Source: Candidatus Methanoperedentaceae archaeon (GTDB taxonomy: Archaea; Halobacteriota; Methanosarcinia; Methanosarcinales; Methanoperedenaceae). Taken from it: DNA of 6,093 bases. The stretch spans positions 1-6,093 of the forward strand of contig DUGO01000037.1 in NCBI GenBank assembly GCA_013331375.1, in the 5' to 3' direction. Shown in pieces: positions 1 to 5,935 of the stretch. Within the stretch, counting starts at the first letter, position 1. The number at the start of each line of letters is the position of its first letter. The notes beneath the pieces were generated by a model. The model saw only the letters and a program-made list of their open reading frames with translations, ran no database searches and was not told where the DNA came from. The position numbers and the translations under genes are program-made.

Positions 1-14
1 AGTTAGTGTTGATA

Positions 15-24
15 GTATATAAAG
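15..24 (-). promoter_or_regulatory. Possible TATA box for a gene left of the window
   Basis: The minus strand reads CTTTATATAC here, a TATA-like element in an AT-rich stretch. If it is a minus-strand TATA box, its start site would lie about 25 bases further left, just outside the window, so the gene it would serve cannot be seen. On the plus strand the same bases read as a TATA box, but no plus-strand gene follows. Apart from this site and the T-tract, I see nothing in positions 1-75. Confidence 0.3.
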
Positions 25-35
25 GTAACGTGGTT

Positions 36-41
36 AAAAAA
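36..41 (-). terminator. Candidate T-tract terminator after purC
   Basis: On the minus strand a run of six T lies about 35 bases past the purC stop codon, in an AT-rich gap. Archaeal intrinsic termination commonly uses such U-rich stretches without a strong hairpin. This is the only T run of that length downstream of the four-gene operon before the window ends. The assignment rests on position and composition only. Confidence 0.4.
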
Positions 42-75
42 TTGATAGTTTCTTATAGAATGCTGTGATAAAAGA

Positions 76-792
76 CTATCCCCGGAATATCTCGGGCACC
101 ACCCTTCTCGCAACTTCACGATAAGCAGCCACAAGGTCTCCCTTATCGAACCTGAACACGTCCTTATCGAGTGACTTGCGGGTCGCCTTATCCCAGAACC
201 GGCACGTATCGCAGGATATCTCGTCCGCAAGCAGTATCTCACCGCCCGACCTGCCGAACTCGAGCTTGAAATCCGGCAGCAGCAGCCCATGTTCACCGAG
301 ATGCCCGACCAGGATGTCATTCACTTTGAGGGCTGTTTCCCGTATCTTATCCATCTCTGCCCTTGACGCCAGCCCCAGCGCAAGCGCAATATCTTCGTTT
401 ATCATCGGGTCGCCGTATTCATCGCTCTTGTAATCCATGATAACTATGGGCGGGCGGAGCGGCTGTCCCTCTTTGAACGGATACTTCTTCGCGATGGAGC
501 CTGCTGCGATGTTCCTGACAATGAGCTCAATCTTTATTATGTCAACTGCGCGCACTATCATCTCGTTGCCTGATGCCATGCCTATAAAGTGCGTCTTCAC
601 GCCATTTTTCTCAAGCAGCCTGAATAGCTCTGCCGATATCTGCGCGTTGTAGAATCCCTTCTTCTCCACAGAGCTTTTCTTTTTACCGTCGAATGCAGTG
701 AGACTGTCTCTGAATTCGACTAATAACTCACGTGGGTCATCGGTGCGATACACGCTTTTTGCCTTTCCTGAGTACAGCAGGTCCTTCTTCAT
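76..792 (-). CDS. purC: Phosphoribosylaminoimidazole-succinocarboxamide synthase (SAICAR synthetase)
   Basis: This cytosolic enzyme of purine biosynthesis joins CAIR and aspartate, using ATP, to give SAICAR. The 238-residue protein has the normal single-domain PurC length. Residues 7-15 (YSGKAKSVY) form the N-terminal nucleotide-binding strand and loop, and 27-39 the [13 protein letters not shown] region. Residues 77-99 (beginning [18 protein letters not shown]) and 171-180 ([10 protein letters not shown]) are family signatures. LADEIS..TCRFWD at 188-201 and LDKDVFRFD at 208-216 complete the set. The start at 792 is chosen because the family alignment begins there, its ATG overlaps the upstream stop as ATGA, and GGTGAG lies just before it. 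The longer open frame to 1011 adds 73 non-homologous residues from inside the previous gene. It is the last gene of the operon. One oddity is Cys194, where Pro is usual in the DEISPDTCRFWD motif. Identification is firm. Confidence 0.96.
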   Translation of the reverse strand: MKKDLLYSGKAKSVYRTDDPRELLVEFRDSLTAFDGKKKSSVEKKGFYNAQISAELFRLLEKNGVKTHFIGMASGNEMIVRAVDIIKIELIVRNIAAGSIAKKYPFKEGQPLRPPIVIMDYKSDEYGDPMINEDIALALGLASRAEMDKIRETALKVNDILVGHLGEHGLLLPDFKLEFGRSGGEILLADEISCDTCRFWDKATRKSLDKDVFRFDKGDLVAAYREVARRVVPEIFRG

Positions 793-1673
793 GTTCTCAC
801 CGCTTTCAGGACGTGCCTCATTATTAAGCTTGCCACATCCGTGCCGCATGACTCGAAAATCCCCTTGCCTGAAGGCGTGCCGTTCACCTCGATGACGTAT
901 GTCCCCTGCCCGATATGCCCGTCCTCCATCAAATCCACTCCTGCAAAGTCCGCTTCCACGCATTCTGCAGCCTCGATGCTCATCTCCTCCTGCTCCCCGG
1001 TCAGCTGGCACGGCTCAGAGCGCCCGCCGCGGCTCAGGTTATTTATCCACGAACCCTGGGGCGCTATCCTGTACATTGCGCCCGCCACCTCGCCGTTCAC
1101 AACGAACGCGCGAATGTCCCTGCCCTGGTTGTGTATGAACTCCTGGATGTACAGCATGCCCTTTTCAGACAGCATACTCTCAACCATGCTCACTCCCTCA
1201 CTATCGTCGCAGACGCTCACGATGCCGATGCCCTTGTACCCGAACAGCGGCTTTACGACCGCTCTCCCGAACATTGACAGTGCCTTTTTTGCCTCCTCAA
1301 GGCTGTGGGTGGCTATGGTTCTCGGGACAGGCAAGCCGTGTTTCCGGAAAAGGACTGAGGACACGTACTTGTTCGCCGCTTTCTGTATCGCATCGGGTGA
1401 GTTGAATACAGGCGCGTGCTCTGCAAGCTGGTTCAGCACATCAAACCTGAATGCTACCTCGTCCAGCCCGCCTGCGCCCACGTCCCTTACCACGATGGCA
1501 TCAAGTGCGGTTAAGTCAACCGAATCGCTGATGAGCTGCGCGCTGCCTGTGATGCTGGATGTCACATCCCTGAGGCTGAATACCACAGGCTTTGAGCCAA
1601 ACGTTTTCGCGGCTGCCGCAAGCGCGCTGCACGTCCAGTCGCTCCTGTCAGTTCCCACTATGCCGATGTTCAT
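789..1673 (-). CDS. mptN: RimK-family ATP-grasp glutamate ligase, likely tetrahydromethanopterin:alpha-L-glutamate ligase
   Basis: RimK-type ATP-grasp ligases activate a carboxylate with ATP and couple it to an amino acid. The MptN branch adds glutamate to tetrahydromethanopterin to make tetrahydrosarcinapterin. The 294-residue protein starts with a preATP-grasp strand (MNIGIVG, 1-7). ATP-grasp elements follow: [13 protein letters not shown] (139-151, Lys141 for ATP), YIQEFI (175-180), [13 protein letters not shown] (184-196), NNLSRGG (211-217), AGVDLM (244-249) and [13 protein letters not shown] (260-272, Glu262 and Asn264 for Mg-ATP). The ATG at 1673 is chosen because its ATGA overlaps the upstream stop and the first beta strand begins at once. 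An ATG at 1724 would overlap that gene by 55 bases. Only a weak AGG lies 10 bases upstream, so translational coupling is likely. The superfamily is certain. The substrate is inferred: the F420 ligase CofF, a lysine-pathway LysX-like enzyme or another RimK paralog cannot be excluded from sequence alone. Confidence 0.65.
   Translation of the reverse strand: MNIGIVGTDRSDWTCSALAAAAKTFGSKPVVFSLRDVTSSITGSAQLISDSVDLTALDAIVVRDVGAGGLDEVAFRFDVLNQLAEHAPVFNSPDAIQKAANKYVSSVLFRKHGLPVPRTIATHSLEEAKKALSMFGRAVVKPLFGYKGIGIVSVCDDSEGVSMVESMLSEKGMLYIQEFIHNQGRDIRAFVVNGEVAGAMYRIAPQGSWINNLSRGGRSEPCQLTGEQEEMSIEAAECVEADFAGVDLMEDGHIGQGTYVIEVNGTPSGKGIFESCGTDVASLIMRHVLKAVRT
796..801 (-). promoter_or_regulatory. Ribosome binding site of purC
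   Basis: GGTGAG on the minus strand matches the archaeal anti-Shine-Dalgarno complement (GGAGGTGA) and lies 3 bases before the purC ATG, which is rather close. It is inside the last codons of the upstream ligase gene. With the ATGA overlap it supports the start at 792 over the longer reading frame. Confidence 0.6.
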
Positions 1674-2302
1674 ATGCGTAAAGCCTTTTTCCCGAGCCTG
1701 CTCATGATACAGCGCGGGATGCATATTACTTTTTCCACTGCGTCTATCACAGCCCCATCGCCTGTCGCCACAATGCGCCCGTACGACTTGAGGTCATGGT
1801 CAACCCGCCTCGAAACCACAGCATCCCCTGTTATCCCGCTGCTGAGAAGATGCTGGCGCGACTTTTTTGCAAGCTCCCCGCTTTTGCTTATCTGGGAATC
1901 GAATAGCATGAGCACTCTCGCCGCGCCCATGTCGCGTATCTCCGTACATATCTCTGAAAGTGCCTGCCCGGTAACGCTCCCCTGCCTGTAGTTGTGGAAC
2001 ACCCCGCGCGTGTCCCTGACAAGCCCGTCGTCGCACATATAGAGGGGTTCATCCTGGAGCATGCACTCAACAGATATCAGCACATTGAAGCCGTCGATTA
2101 GGATGTCGCTCCCTGCAGCCTGTTTGCAGCCCAGGAGCTTTGCCCTCCTTTCACTGGAAACGATCTCCGAATAAACAACTCTGGTCAGGATATGGCGCCC
2201 GGCTGCATCCATCCTGTAATGGTCGCACACGAATTTTATTGCTCCCTTCCTGGGATAGCCCCGGTTCAGCAGGTAGCGGATATCAGAAGCCGCATCCCTC
2301 AT
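1670..2302 (-). CDS. DUF434-DUF5616 (PIN-like) protein, putative nuclease
   Basis: This is a 210-residue archaeal two-domain protein of unknown function. Residues 1-55 match the DUF434 pattern, a small helical region with the hallmark YLLNRGYPRKGAIKFV. Residues 65-200 resemble the PIN-like DUF5616 domain. That domain carries acidic positions spaced as in PIN/NYN metal-dependent ribonucleases: LIDGFNVL (Asp70, Asn73), CDDG (Asp91, Asp92), LFDSQISKSG (Asp135), VDHD (Asp168, Asp170) and TGDGAVID (Asp182, Asp187). The acidic set appears intact, so catalysis is plausible but unproven. The ATG at 2302 overlaps the pelota TGA by one base (TGATG), and GGTGG stands 4 bases before it. A TTG one codon upstream is less likely. 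It lies directly behind pelota, which suggests a role in RNA or translation quality control (inference). Domain assignment is confident; function is not known. Confidence 0.85.
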   Translation of the reverse strand: MRDAASDIRYLLNRGYPRKGAIKFVCDHYRMDAAGRHILTRVVYSEIVSSERRAKLLGCKQAAGSDILIDGFNVLISVECMLQDEPLYMCDDGLVRDTRGVFHNYRQGSVTGQALSEICTEIRDMGAARVLMLFDSQISKSGELAKKSRQHLLSSGITGDAVVSRRVDHDLKSYGRIVATGDGAVIDAVEKVICIPRCIMSRLGKKALRI

Positions 2303-3339
2303 CAAGCCACCCTGAACCGGAGGAGTGCGGCGACACCGCCGAGCGCCTCAAGCTTTTTCCCTGGCTCGAACCCAGTGCTGAACACCACTATGTGACCTCT
2401 TGCCCTCTCCACTGCCCTTACGAGAGCAGCCGCATCACCGCGCTCATCCCTGAGCATCTCGTCTGCTATCAGCAGGGTCTCGACAGCCCCGAGCTCCTGC
2501 GCGCCCTTCACCTCCCGAATGCCATACGCTGCTTTCCCGTCTTTCGATATCTCAATTAGCAGCTCTTCCATGAGCCTGCTCTCCCGCGCTATCCGTGTAT
2601 CCTGGGCTATCCTGTCAACCGCGCCCCGCCGCAGTGCTTCCTGGAATCCCGATACGCCTATGGATGCCGTATCCTCAAGCGTGCTCTTTCCCGCAATCTC
2701 GGGCTCTCGCGCCCTGATGAAATCCAGGAAATCCTCTTTCGTGAAACCGGGTCCAGCTATCACCACAGCCTCGACGTTCTGGGCTGCGTGCCGCAGTGCA
2801 GCCGCGAGCTCGCCGAAGAACTCCTGCCGCGCGTTGCCCTCGCCTTTGCAGTACGAGCGCTCGACATGCGCGTATTCCTCGACGCCGTACTGCCTGACCA
2901 CGCCTATGACACCCTCCCCCTCTTCGATTGTCACTATTATCACCCGAGGGCGCTTTGCAGCAGCCACCGCATCATCGATGCGCATGAGCTGGTCCTGCCG
3001 CCACCGCTTTATGATTGAAAGCTCGGTCCCCTCCTCGATGTTGAGCGTGTGGTAGTCCCCGGTATCTATCCCGTCCGCGATTATCCCGTGCACCCGCAGC
3101 CTGTTCGCGAACCTGTGGAACTCCACTTTCTCCACGCGTATCCCGAGGCGCACGGGGCGCTTCTCTGCCTTCTCGGGTCTGAGCTTGTCCGTGGCTCCTT
3201 CCACCCTTCTTTTCGTGAAAGAAAAAACCAGGTCGTTCGTGCCTATGATGTACTTCAGGTGCCACAGGTCATCGATGGACTCGGGAACGAGCGATATTTC
3301 GCCCTCTGCCCCTCGGAGCTCTTTTTTTATGACTCTCAT
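2302..3339 (-). CDS. pelA: Archaeal pelota (Dom34 homolog), ribosome rescue factor
   Basis: aPelota recognises ribosomes stalled with an empty or blocked A site. It works with GTP-bound aEF1A and then ABCE1 to split them. The 345-residue protein has the usual archaeal length and three eRF1-like domains. The N-terminal Sm-like domain is about 1-128 (MRVIKKELRG..., SLVPESIDDLWHLKYII, GTELSIIKRW). The central domain is about 130-255, with VIAGPGFTKEDFLDFI at 193-208 and no GGQ motif, as expected for pelota rather than aRF1. The C-terminal eL30-like domain is about 258-345, with AYGIREV, GAVETLLIADEMLR and a closing STGFEPGKKL...LGGVAALLRFRV. The start at 3339 fits the family N-terminus. The open frame continues to 3675, but that part has no homology and would run through the divergent gene. 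It heads the operon and shares a promoter region with the divergent winged-helix gene. Shine-Dalgarno support is weak. Confidence 0.95.
   Translation of the reverse strand: MRVIKKELRGAEGEISLVPESIDDLWHLKYIIGTNDLVFSFTKRRVEGATDKLRPEKAEKRPVRLGIRVEKVEFHRFANRLRVHGIIADGIDTGDYHTLNIEEGTELSIIKRWRQDQLMRIDDAVAAAKRPRVIIVTIEEGEGVIGVVRQYGVEEYAHVERSYCKGEGNARQEFFGELAAALRHAAQNVEAVVIAGPGFTKEDFLDFIRAREPEIAGKSTLEDTASIGVSGFQEALRRGAVDRIAQDTRIARESRLMEELLIEISKDGKAAYGIREVKGAQELGAVETLLIADEMLRDERGDAAALVRAVERARGHIVVFSTGFEPGKKLEALGGVAALLRFRVA
2307..2311 (-). promoter_or_regulatory. Ribosome binding site of the PIN-like gene
   Basis: GGTGG on the minus strand, within AGGGTGG in the last codons of pelota, lies 4 bases before the ATG at 2302. 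It supports that ATG and re-initiation by ribosomes finishing pelota. Confidence 0.5.
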
Positions 3340-3341
3340 CG

Positions 3342-3350
3342 CTATCTCAT
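3342..3350 (-). other. Two-codon upstream ORF (Met-Arg-stop) before pelota
   Basis: On the minus strand ATG-AGA-TAG ends two bases before the pelota ATG, which itself begins ATG-AGA. The string is ATGAGATAGCGATGAGA, so the six-base ATGAGA occurs twice, 11 bases apart. If transcription starts near 3373 this mini-ORF would be in the leader. It may be chance; use as a regulatory element is speculative. Confidence 0.25.
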
Positions 3351-3390
3351 TTATACAGCCTGTTAATAGTACTTTGCGTCGCTGGCAGAT

Positions 3391-3403
3391 AAAGTTATAT
3401 ATA
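3391..3403. promoter_or_regulatory. Shared divergent TATA region between pelA and the winged-helix gene
   Basis: AAAGTTATATATA on the plus strand is an archaeal BRE/TATA-like element. TTATATATA occupies 3395-3403, and the reverse complement TATATATAA is also TATA-like, so it could position TFB/TBP in either direction. Using about 26 bases from box centre (3399) to start site, plus-strand transcripts would begin near 3425 and minus-strand ones near 3373. The plus-strand prediction falls right at the ATG at 3428 (leaderless). The minus-strand one leaves a leader of about 33 bases before pelA. It is the strongest TATA-like element in the 88-base gap. Confidence 0.6.
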
Positions 3404-3427
3404 CAATAAACTATGTACAATCCAGTG

Positions 3428-4072
3428 ATGAATTCAAATTCCAGCGTTGCTGCATCCCAGTCAGGCGGCAGTGATAACGCATTGGGCTTCCTGCTCCAGG
3501 AGAAACCTGCGCATGCGCTCCTTACAATAAGCAGGTACGGAAAGACGTATGCATCTGTCATAGCCAGGGAAGTCAATACGACATTCGCACACTCGGTCCG
3601 GATACTGAACAGGATGGAGCGGTACGGGCTTGTTGCCTGCGGGCAGGATTCGAACGACGGGCGTGTCAAATTCATCGAGCTTACACACAGAGGGAAACAG
3701 GTCGCCGGCGCCCTTCAATCGCTACTCGACTCGATAGAGGGCAAAAAGCAGCCTGAAGAGCGGAAAAGGAAGCGCAGGACTTTGAAACGGCACGAGCGGC
3801 GGGAAAAGCTGGACGGGAAAGGCAAAAGCAGGGACATGGCGCTGGATTCGCTGCTCGACGGGCTGGGGGACGAGCTTGCAGGCAGGGATTACTTAGACGA
3901 CGAGGAATACGTTTCGGCTATGCGGCGTCTTGCGCCTTTCCGCAGGGAGGCTGCGCTGCTTGCGGCTTCGGGGAAGAAGAGCAAAGCTTCTGCGCTTGAT
4001 AAGCGAACGCGGGAGCTCATGGAGCTCTGCGAACAACTGCACCGGGGGGATGTGACAGGCAGAAGAACGTAG
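3428..4072 (+). CDS. MarR-like winged-helix protein with basic linker and C-terminal helical region
   Basis: This predicted DNA-binding protein has 214 residues from this start. A winged-helix domain spans about 20-96: helices around ALLTISRYGKTYASVIAREV, a recognition helix around FAHSVRILNRMERYGLV, then a wing at DSNDGRVKFIELTHRG. The pattern resembles MarR or archaeal HTH regulators. A linker at about 106-135 is very basic (16 Lys/Arg in 30 residues), followed by an acidic, helix-prone tail to 214 that I do not recognise. The ATG at 3413 is in frame but lies upstream of the start site predicted from the TATA box, so 3428 is preferred. Neither start has a Shine-Dalgarno sequence, which fits a leaderless message. 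It ends 2 bases before the next gene, so the two are probably co-transcribed. It could regulate the divergent pelA operon, itself, or bind RNA; targets are unknown. Confidence 0.75.
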   Translation: MNSNSSVAASQSGGSDNALGFLLQEKPAHALLTISRYGKTYASVIAREVNTTFAHSVRILNRMERYGLVACGQDSNDGRVKFIELTHRGKQVAGALQSLLDSIEGKKQPEERKRKRRTLKRHERREKLDGKGKSRDMALDSLLDGLGDELAGRDYLDDEEYVSAMRRLAPFRREAALLAASGKKSKASALDKRTRELMELCEQLHRGDVTGRRT

Positions 4073-4074
4073 CT

Positions 4075-4812
4075 GTGATTACTGATAATTTCTCGCTATA
4101 CCACTATATCCTGGAAGAATCGCGTGCGAGAGGGATACAAATCCATGTGCTGTCGCCGGGGGAACCGATACCTTTCAATACGGGTGCCGTGATAACGACC
4201 GAGGATGAGGCAGAACGCATTGATTTTGAGCGCAGTAAGATGGTGATTGCCAGAAAACCGCAATCTGCCCTTGACCATGCGCTGAGGATGGTCCGCGGGG
4301 ACAGGGATTACACCCATATCGTGATTGGCATTGACCCCGGGAAATACCCGGGTCTTGCGGTGCTGGGCAACGGCAAGGTGATAGAGGTGCACCACCTGAG
4401 CGTGGGCGAGGTGCGCGGGGCGGTGGAAAACGTTATTCGCAGGCATCCTGATATGGAGGTCACCGTGCGCGTGGGTCACGGCGCCAGGCTTTCGAGGATG
4501 CAGATAGTGAACTCGATAGCCGATATCGCACATGTCGAGCTTGTGGATGAGACAGACACGACTCCGGTCCTCGGCAGGGGGGTCAGGGGCGAGGTGGTAT
4601 CTGACATCATTGCAGCCATCAACATCGCAGGCGTGCCGGGCGTGCCGGCGGGGAGACAGGTGATAGAGCCCTCTGATGGAGAGGTCAGGGTGATACAGGA
4701 GCATTCAAGGAGCCACACTAACGGCAGGGCGACCATATCACGGCGGCTTGCGCGCAGGGTCGCCAAGGGCGAATTAACACTGGATGAGGCTGTATCCAGG
4801 TATAAAAGTTAA
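4075..4812 (+). CDS. Uncharacterised protein with RuvC/YqgF-like RNase H fold
   Basis: I do not recognise a named family for this 245-residue protein. Residues 1-75 form a small alpha/beta region (IQIHVLSPGEPIP..TGAVITTEDEAE). Residues 80-186 look like a RuvC/YqgF-type RNase H fold. Strand 1 is HIVIGIDPGKYPGLAVL (81-97, Asp87), with strand 2 KVIEVHHL. Strand 4 is VTVRVGHGA (129-137), without the acidic residue RuvC has there. Strand 5 and its loop are VELVDETDTTP (154-164), which resembles the YqgF DERLTT motif. The closing helix is VVSDIIAAINIAG (174-186, Asp177). A basic tail follows, with RRLARRVA at 223-230. The start is GTG at 4075, 2 bases after the upstream stop, with no clear Shine-Dalgarno sequence; coupled translation is likely. 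Fold assignment is by motif only. A role in DNA junction or RNA processing is inference, and an inactive nuclease is possible. Confidence 0.75.
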   Translation: MITDNFSLYHYILEESRARGIQIHVLSPGEPIPFNTGAVITTEDEAERIDFERSKMVIARKPQSALDHALRMVRGDRDYTHIVIGIDPGKYPGLAVLGNGKVIEVHHLSVGEVRGAVENVIRRHPDMEVTVRVGHGARLSRMQIVNSIADIAHVELVDETDTTPVLGRGVRGEVVSDIIAAINIAGVPGVPAGRQVIEPSDGEVRVIQEHSRSHTNGRATISRRLARRVAKGELTLDEAVSRYKS

Positions 4813-5894
4813 ATCGGCGGCTCGAAGGTCTCCCTTGCCCTTGAGGATATCCATGCCCCGAGGATGGAAATGGCAACCGCGCCGCCCACGACAGCCAGCA
4901 GGAACTGCTCACCGAACGGGGTCTGCATAAAACCGCTGGTCGAGAGTATGAAGGTGCTGCCGCCCCAGAACAGGAGCCCGCTCGCGAATATGAAAAATAT
5001 GTAAGACCAGCTGCGCCCGATGCTCTTCTTCTCAAGCCTCAGGTCTATTATCTTGCCTATGTTGATGGCAAGCCCTGCAGCGACGTACCACCATATCGAT
5101 GCGTTGATAAAGAACATGAATAATATCAGGTAGCCGTGCCAGACCTCCTCGTTGTAGCGCATCCAGAACTCTGATGTGCCCTGCAGCGTGGCAATGACAG
5201 CAAGTATGATAGCTGCAGTGTAGGTGACGAACGATATCTTGCCCCCGTACAGCGATTCCTTCATGCTGTTTTTGAAGCTGTCCACCGCATCGTCAAGCCC
5301 GAAGCCCCGGAACAGCAGGTACATGCCTATGGCTGCTGTTATCGCAATAAGCGCGCCCTGTGTATAGCCCACGAAGGCTGATATCGCATAGATTATCAGA
5401 GCAAGCCCGATGGGCACGAAGAACGTGTGCGAAATCTTGGGATCGTTGAACGCCTGCTTTATTATGTAATACGTGCTCTCGAGGTTCTCAGCCTGCTTGA
5501 CCACAATCCTGCTGACCGAATCCACTTTTATCCTTGACTGCACGATTGGCAGCAGCGATTCATCCTCTGCTCCGTCCGAGACGAGTATTGCCCTGTCGAA
5601 CTTCTGCTCCAGAAGCAGCCGGTCGAGCTGCTCTGCTATCTTCATATCGGATTTCACGCCCACGTCCCTGTCGCCTGCAAGCGATACTATCTCGACCTCG
5701 CCGCCTTCCGCAGAAAGCGTATCATAAACCCTGACTCCACCGAAGATGGTGTTCAGGTCCGAGTCCTCAGGGTCCTTTGAGGCTAACGCCACGGCTGCAT
5801 TGATGTTATCAGCCCGCCCTATCACAGGACTACGGACGCCTGCCTTGAATCCCAGGTCGTTATCGCGGTCTATGCAGAGTATGAGTGTGCGCAT
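4809..5894 (-). CDS. DUF373 family archaeal membrane protein
   Basis: This 361-residue protein belongs to a widespread but uncharacterised archaeal family. The cytosolic N-terminal half (1-155) has a Rossmann-like alpha/beta pattern. It opens with MRTLILCIDRDNDLGFKAGV, with GRADNINAAVALASKDPEDSD at about 26-46, DTIFGG-like DLNTIFGG at 46-53 and AILVSDGAEDESLLPIV at 102-118. The C-terminal half has about six hydrophobic membrane segments: near 158-176, 179-197, 221-238, 254-278, 297-316 and 331-350. The acid-rich first half (CIDRDNDLG, SKDPEDSD, SDGAEDE) might bind metal or nucleotide, but this is not established. The ATG at 5894 fits the family start and lies about 4 bases from the predicted transcription start, with no Shine-Dalgarno sequence, so the message is probably leaderless. 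Its stop overlaps that of the convergent RNase H-fold gene. Family call is firm; function unknown. Confidence 0.92.
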   Translation of the reverse strand: MRTLILCIDRDNDLGFKAGVRSPVIGRADNINAAVALASKDPEDSDLNTIFGGVRVYDTLSAEGGEVEIVSLAGDRDVGVKSDMKIAEQLDRLLLEQKFDRAILVSDGAEDESLLPIVQSRIKVDSVSRIVVKQAENLESTYYIIKQAFNDPKISHTFFVPIGLALIIYAISAFVGYTQGALIAITAAIGMYLLFRGFGLDDAVDSFKNSMKESLYGGKISFVTYTAAIILAVIATLQGTSEFWMRYNEEVWHGYLILFMFFINASIWWYVAAGLAINIGKIIDLRLEKKSIGRSWSYIFFIFASGLLFWGGSTFILSTSGFMQTPFGEQFLLAVVGGAVAISILGAWISSRARETFEPPI

Positions 5895-5919
5895 AGTGTG
5901 CTATACTTTAGAAAGATGG

Positions 5920-5928
5920 TTATAAAAA
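5920..5928 (-). promoter_or_regulatory. TATA box of the DUF373 gene
   Basis: The minus strand reads TTTTTATAA, centred near 5924. At about 26 bases to the start site, transcription would begin near 5898, four bases before the ATG at 5894. The site lies in the 41-base gap after the birA stop, so DUF373 probably has its own promoter even though birA runs in the same direction. Confidence 0.55.
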
Positions 5929-5935
5929 GGTTCTG

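Noticed and set aside
44..80. Inverted repeat GATAGT...ACTATC as a terminator hairpin for purC
   Set aside because: It has only six AT-rich pairs with a loop of about 25 bases, and it overlaps the purC stop codon. It is too weak to support.
793..1011. N-terminal extension of purC
   Set aside because: The 73 extra residues are Gly/Arg-rich out-of-frame translation of the upstream ligase. PurC homology begins at the ATG at 792, which has ATGA coupling.
841..1707. A 288-codon open frame on the plus strand opposite the mptN-like gene
   Set aside because: It has no recognisable domain and is rich in Ser/Pro/Thr as expected from antisense reading of a GC-biased gene. The minus strand has complete ATP-grasp motifs here.
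2140..2559. Plus-strand open frames opposite the PIN-like and pelota genes
   Set aside because: They have no domain signature and overlap well-supported minus-strand genes.
3371..3395. ACTTT...AAAGT inverted repeat as an operator for the winged-helix protein
   Set aside because: Five-base arms separated by 15 bases in an AT-rich promoter are expected by chance.
3340..3675. N-terminal extension of pelota by 112 residues
   Set aside because: It runs through the divergent promoter and the winged-helix gene, and pelota proteins begin at the MRVIKKE-type sequence at 3339.
5920..5930. Plus-strand TATA box (TTATAAAAAGG)
   Set aside because: No plus-strand gene follows; the same bases fit the minus-strand DUF373 promoter with correct spacing.
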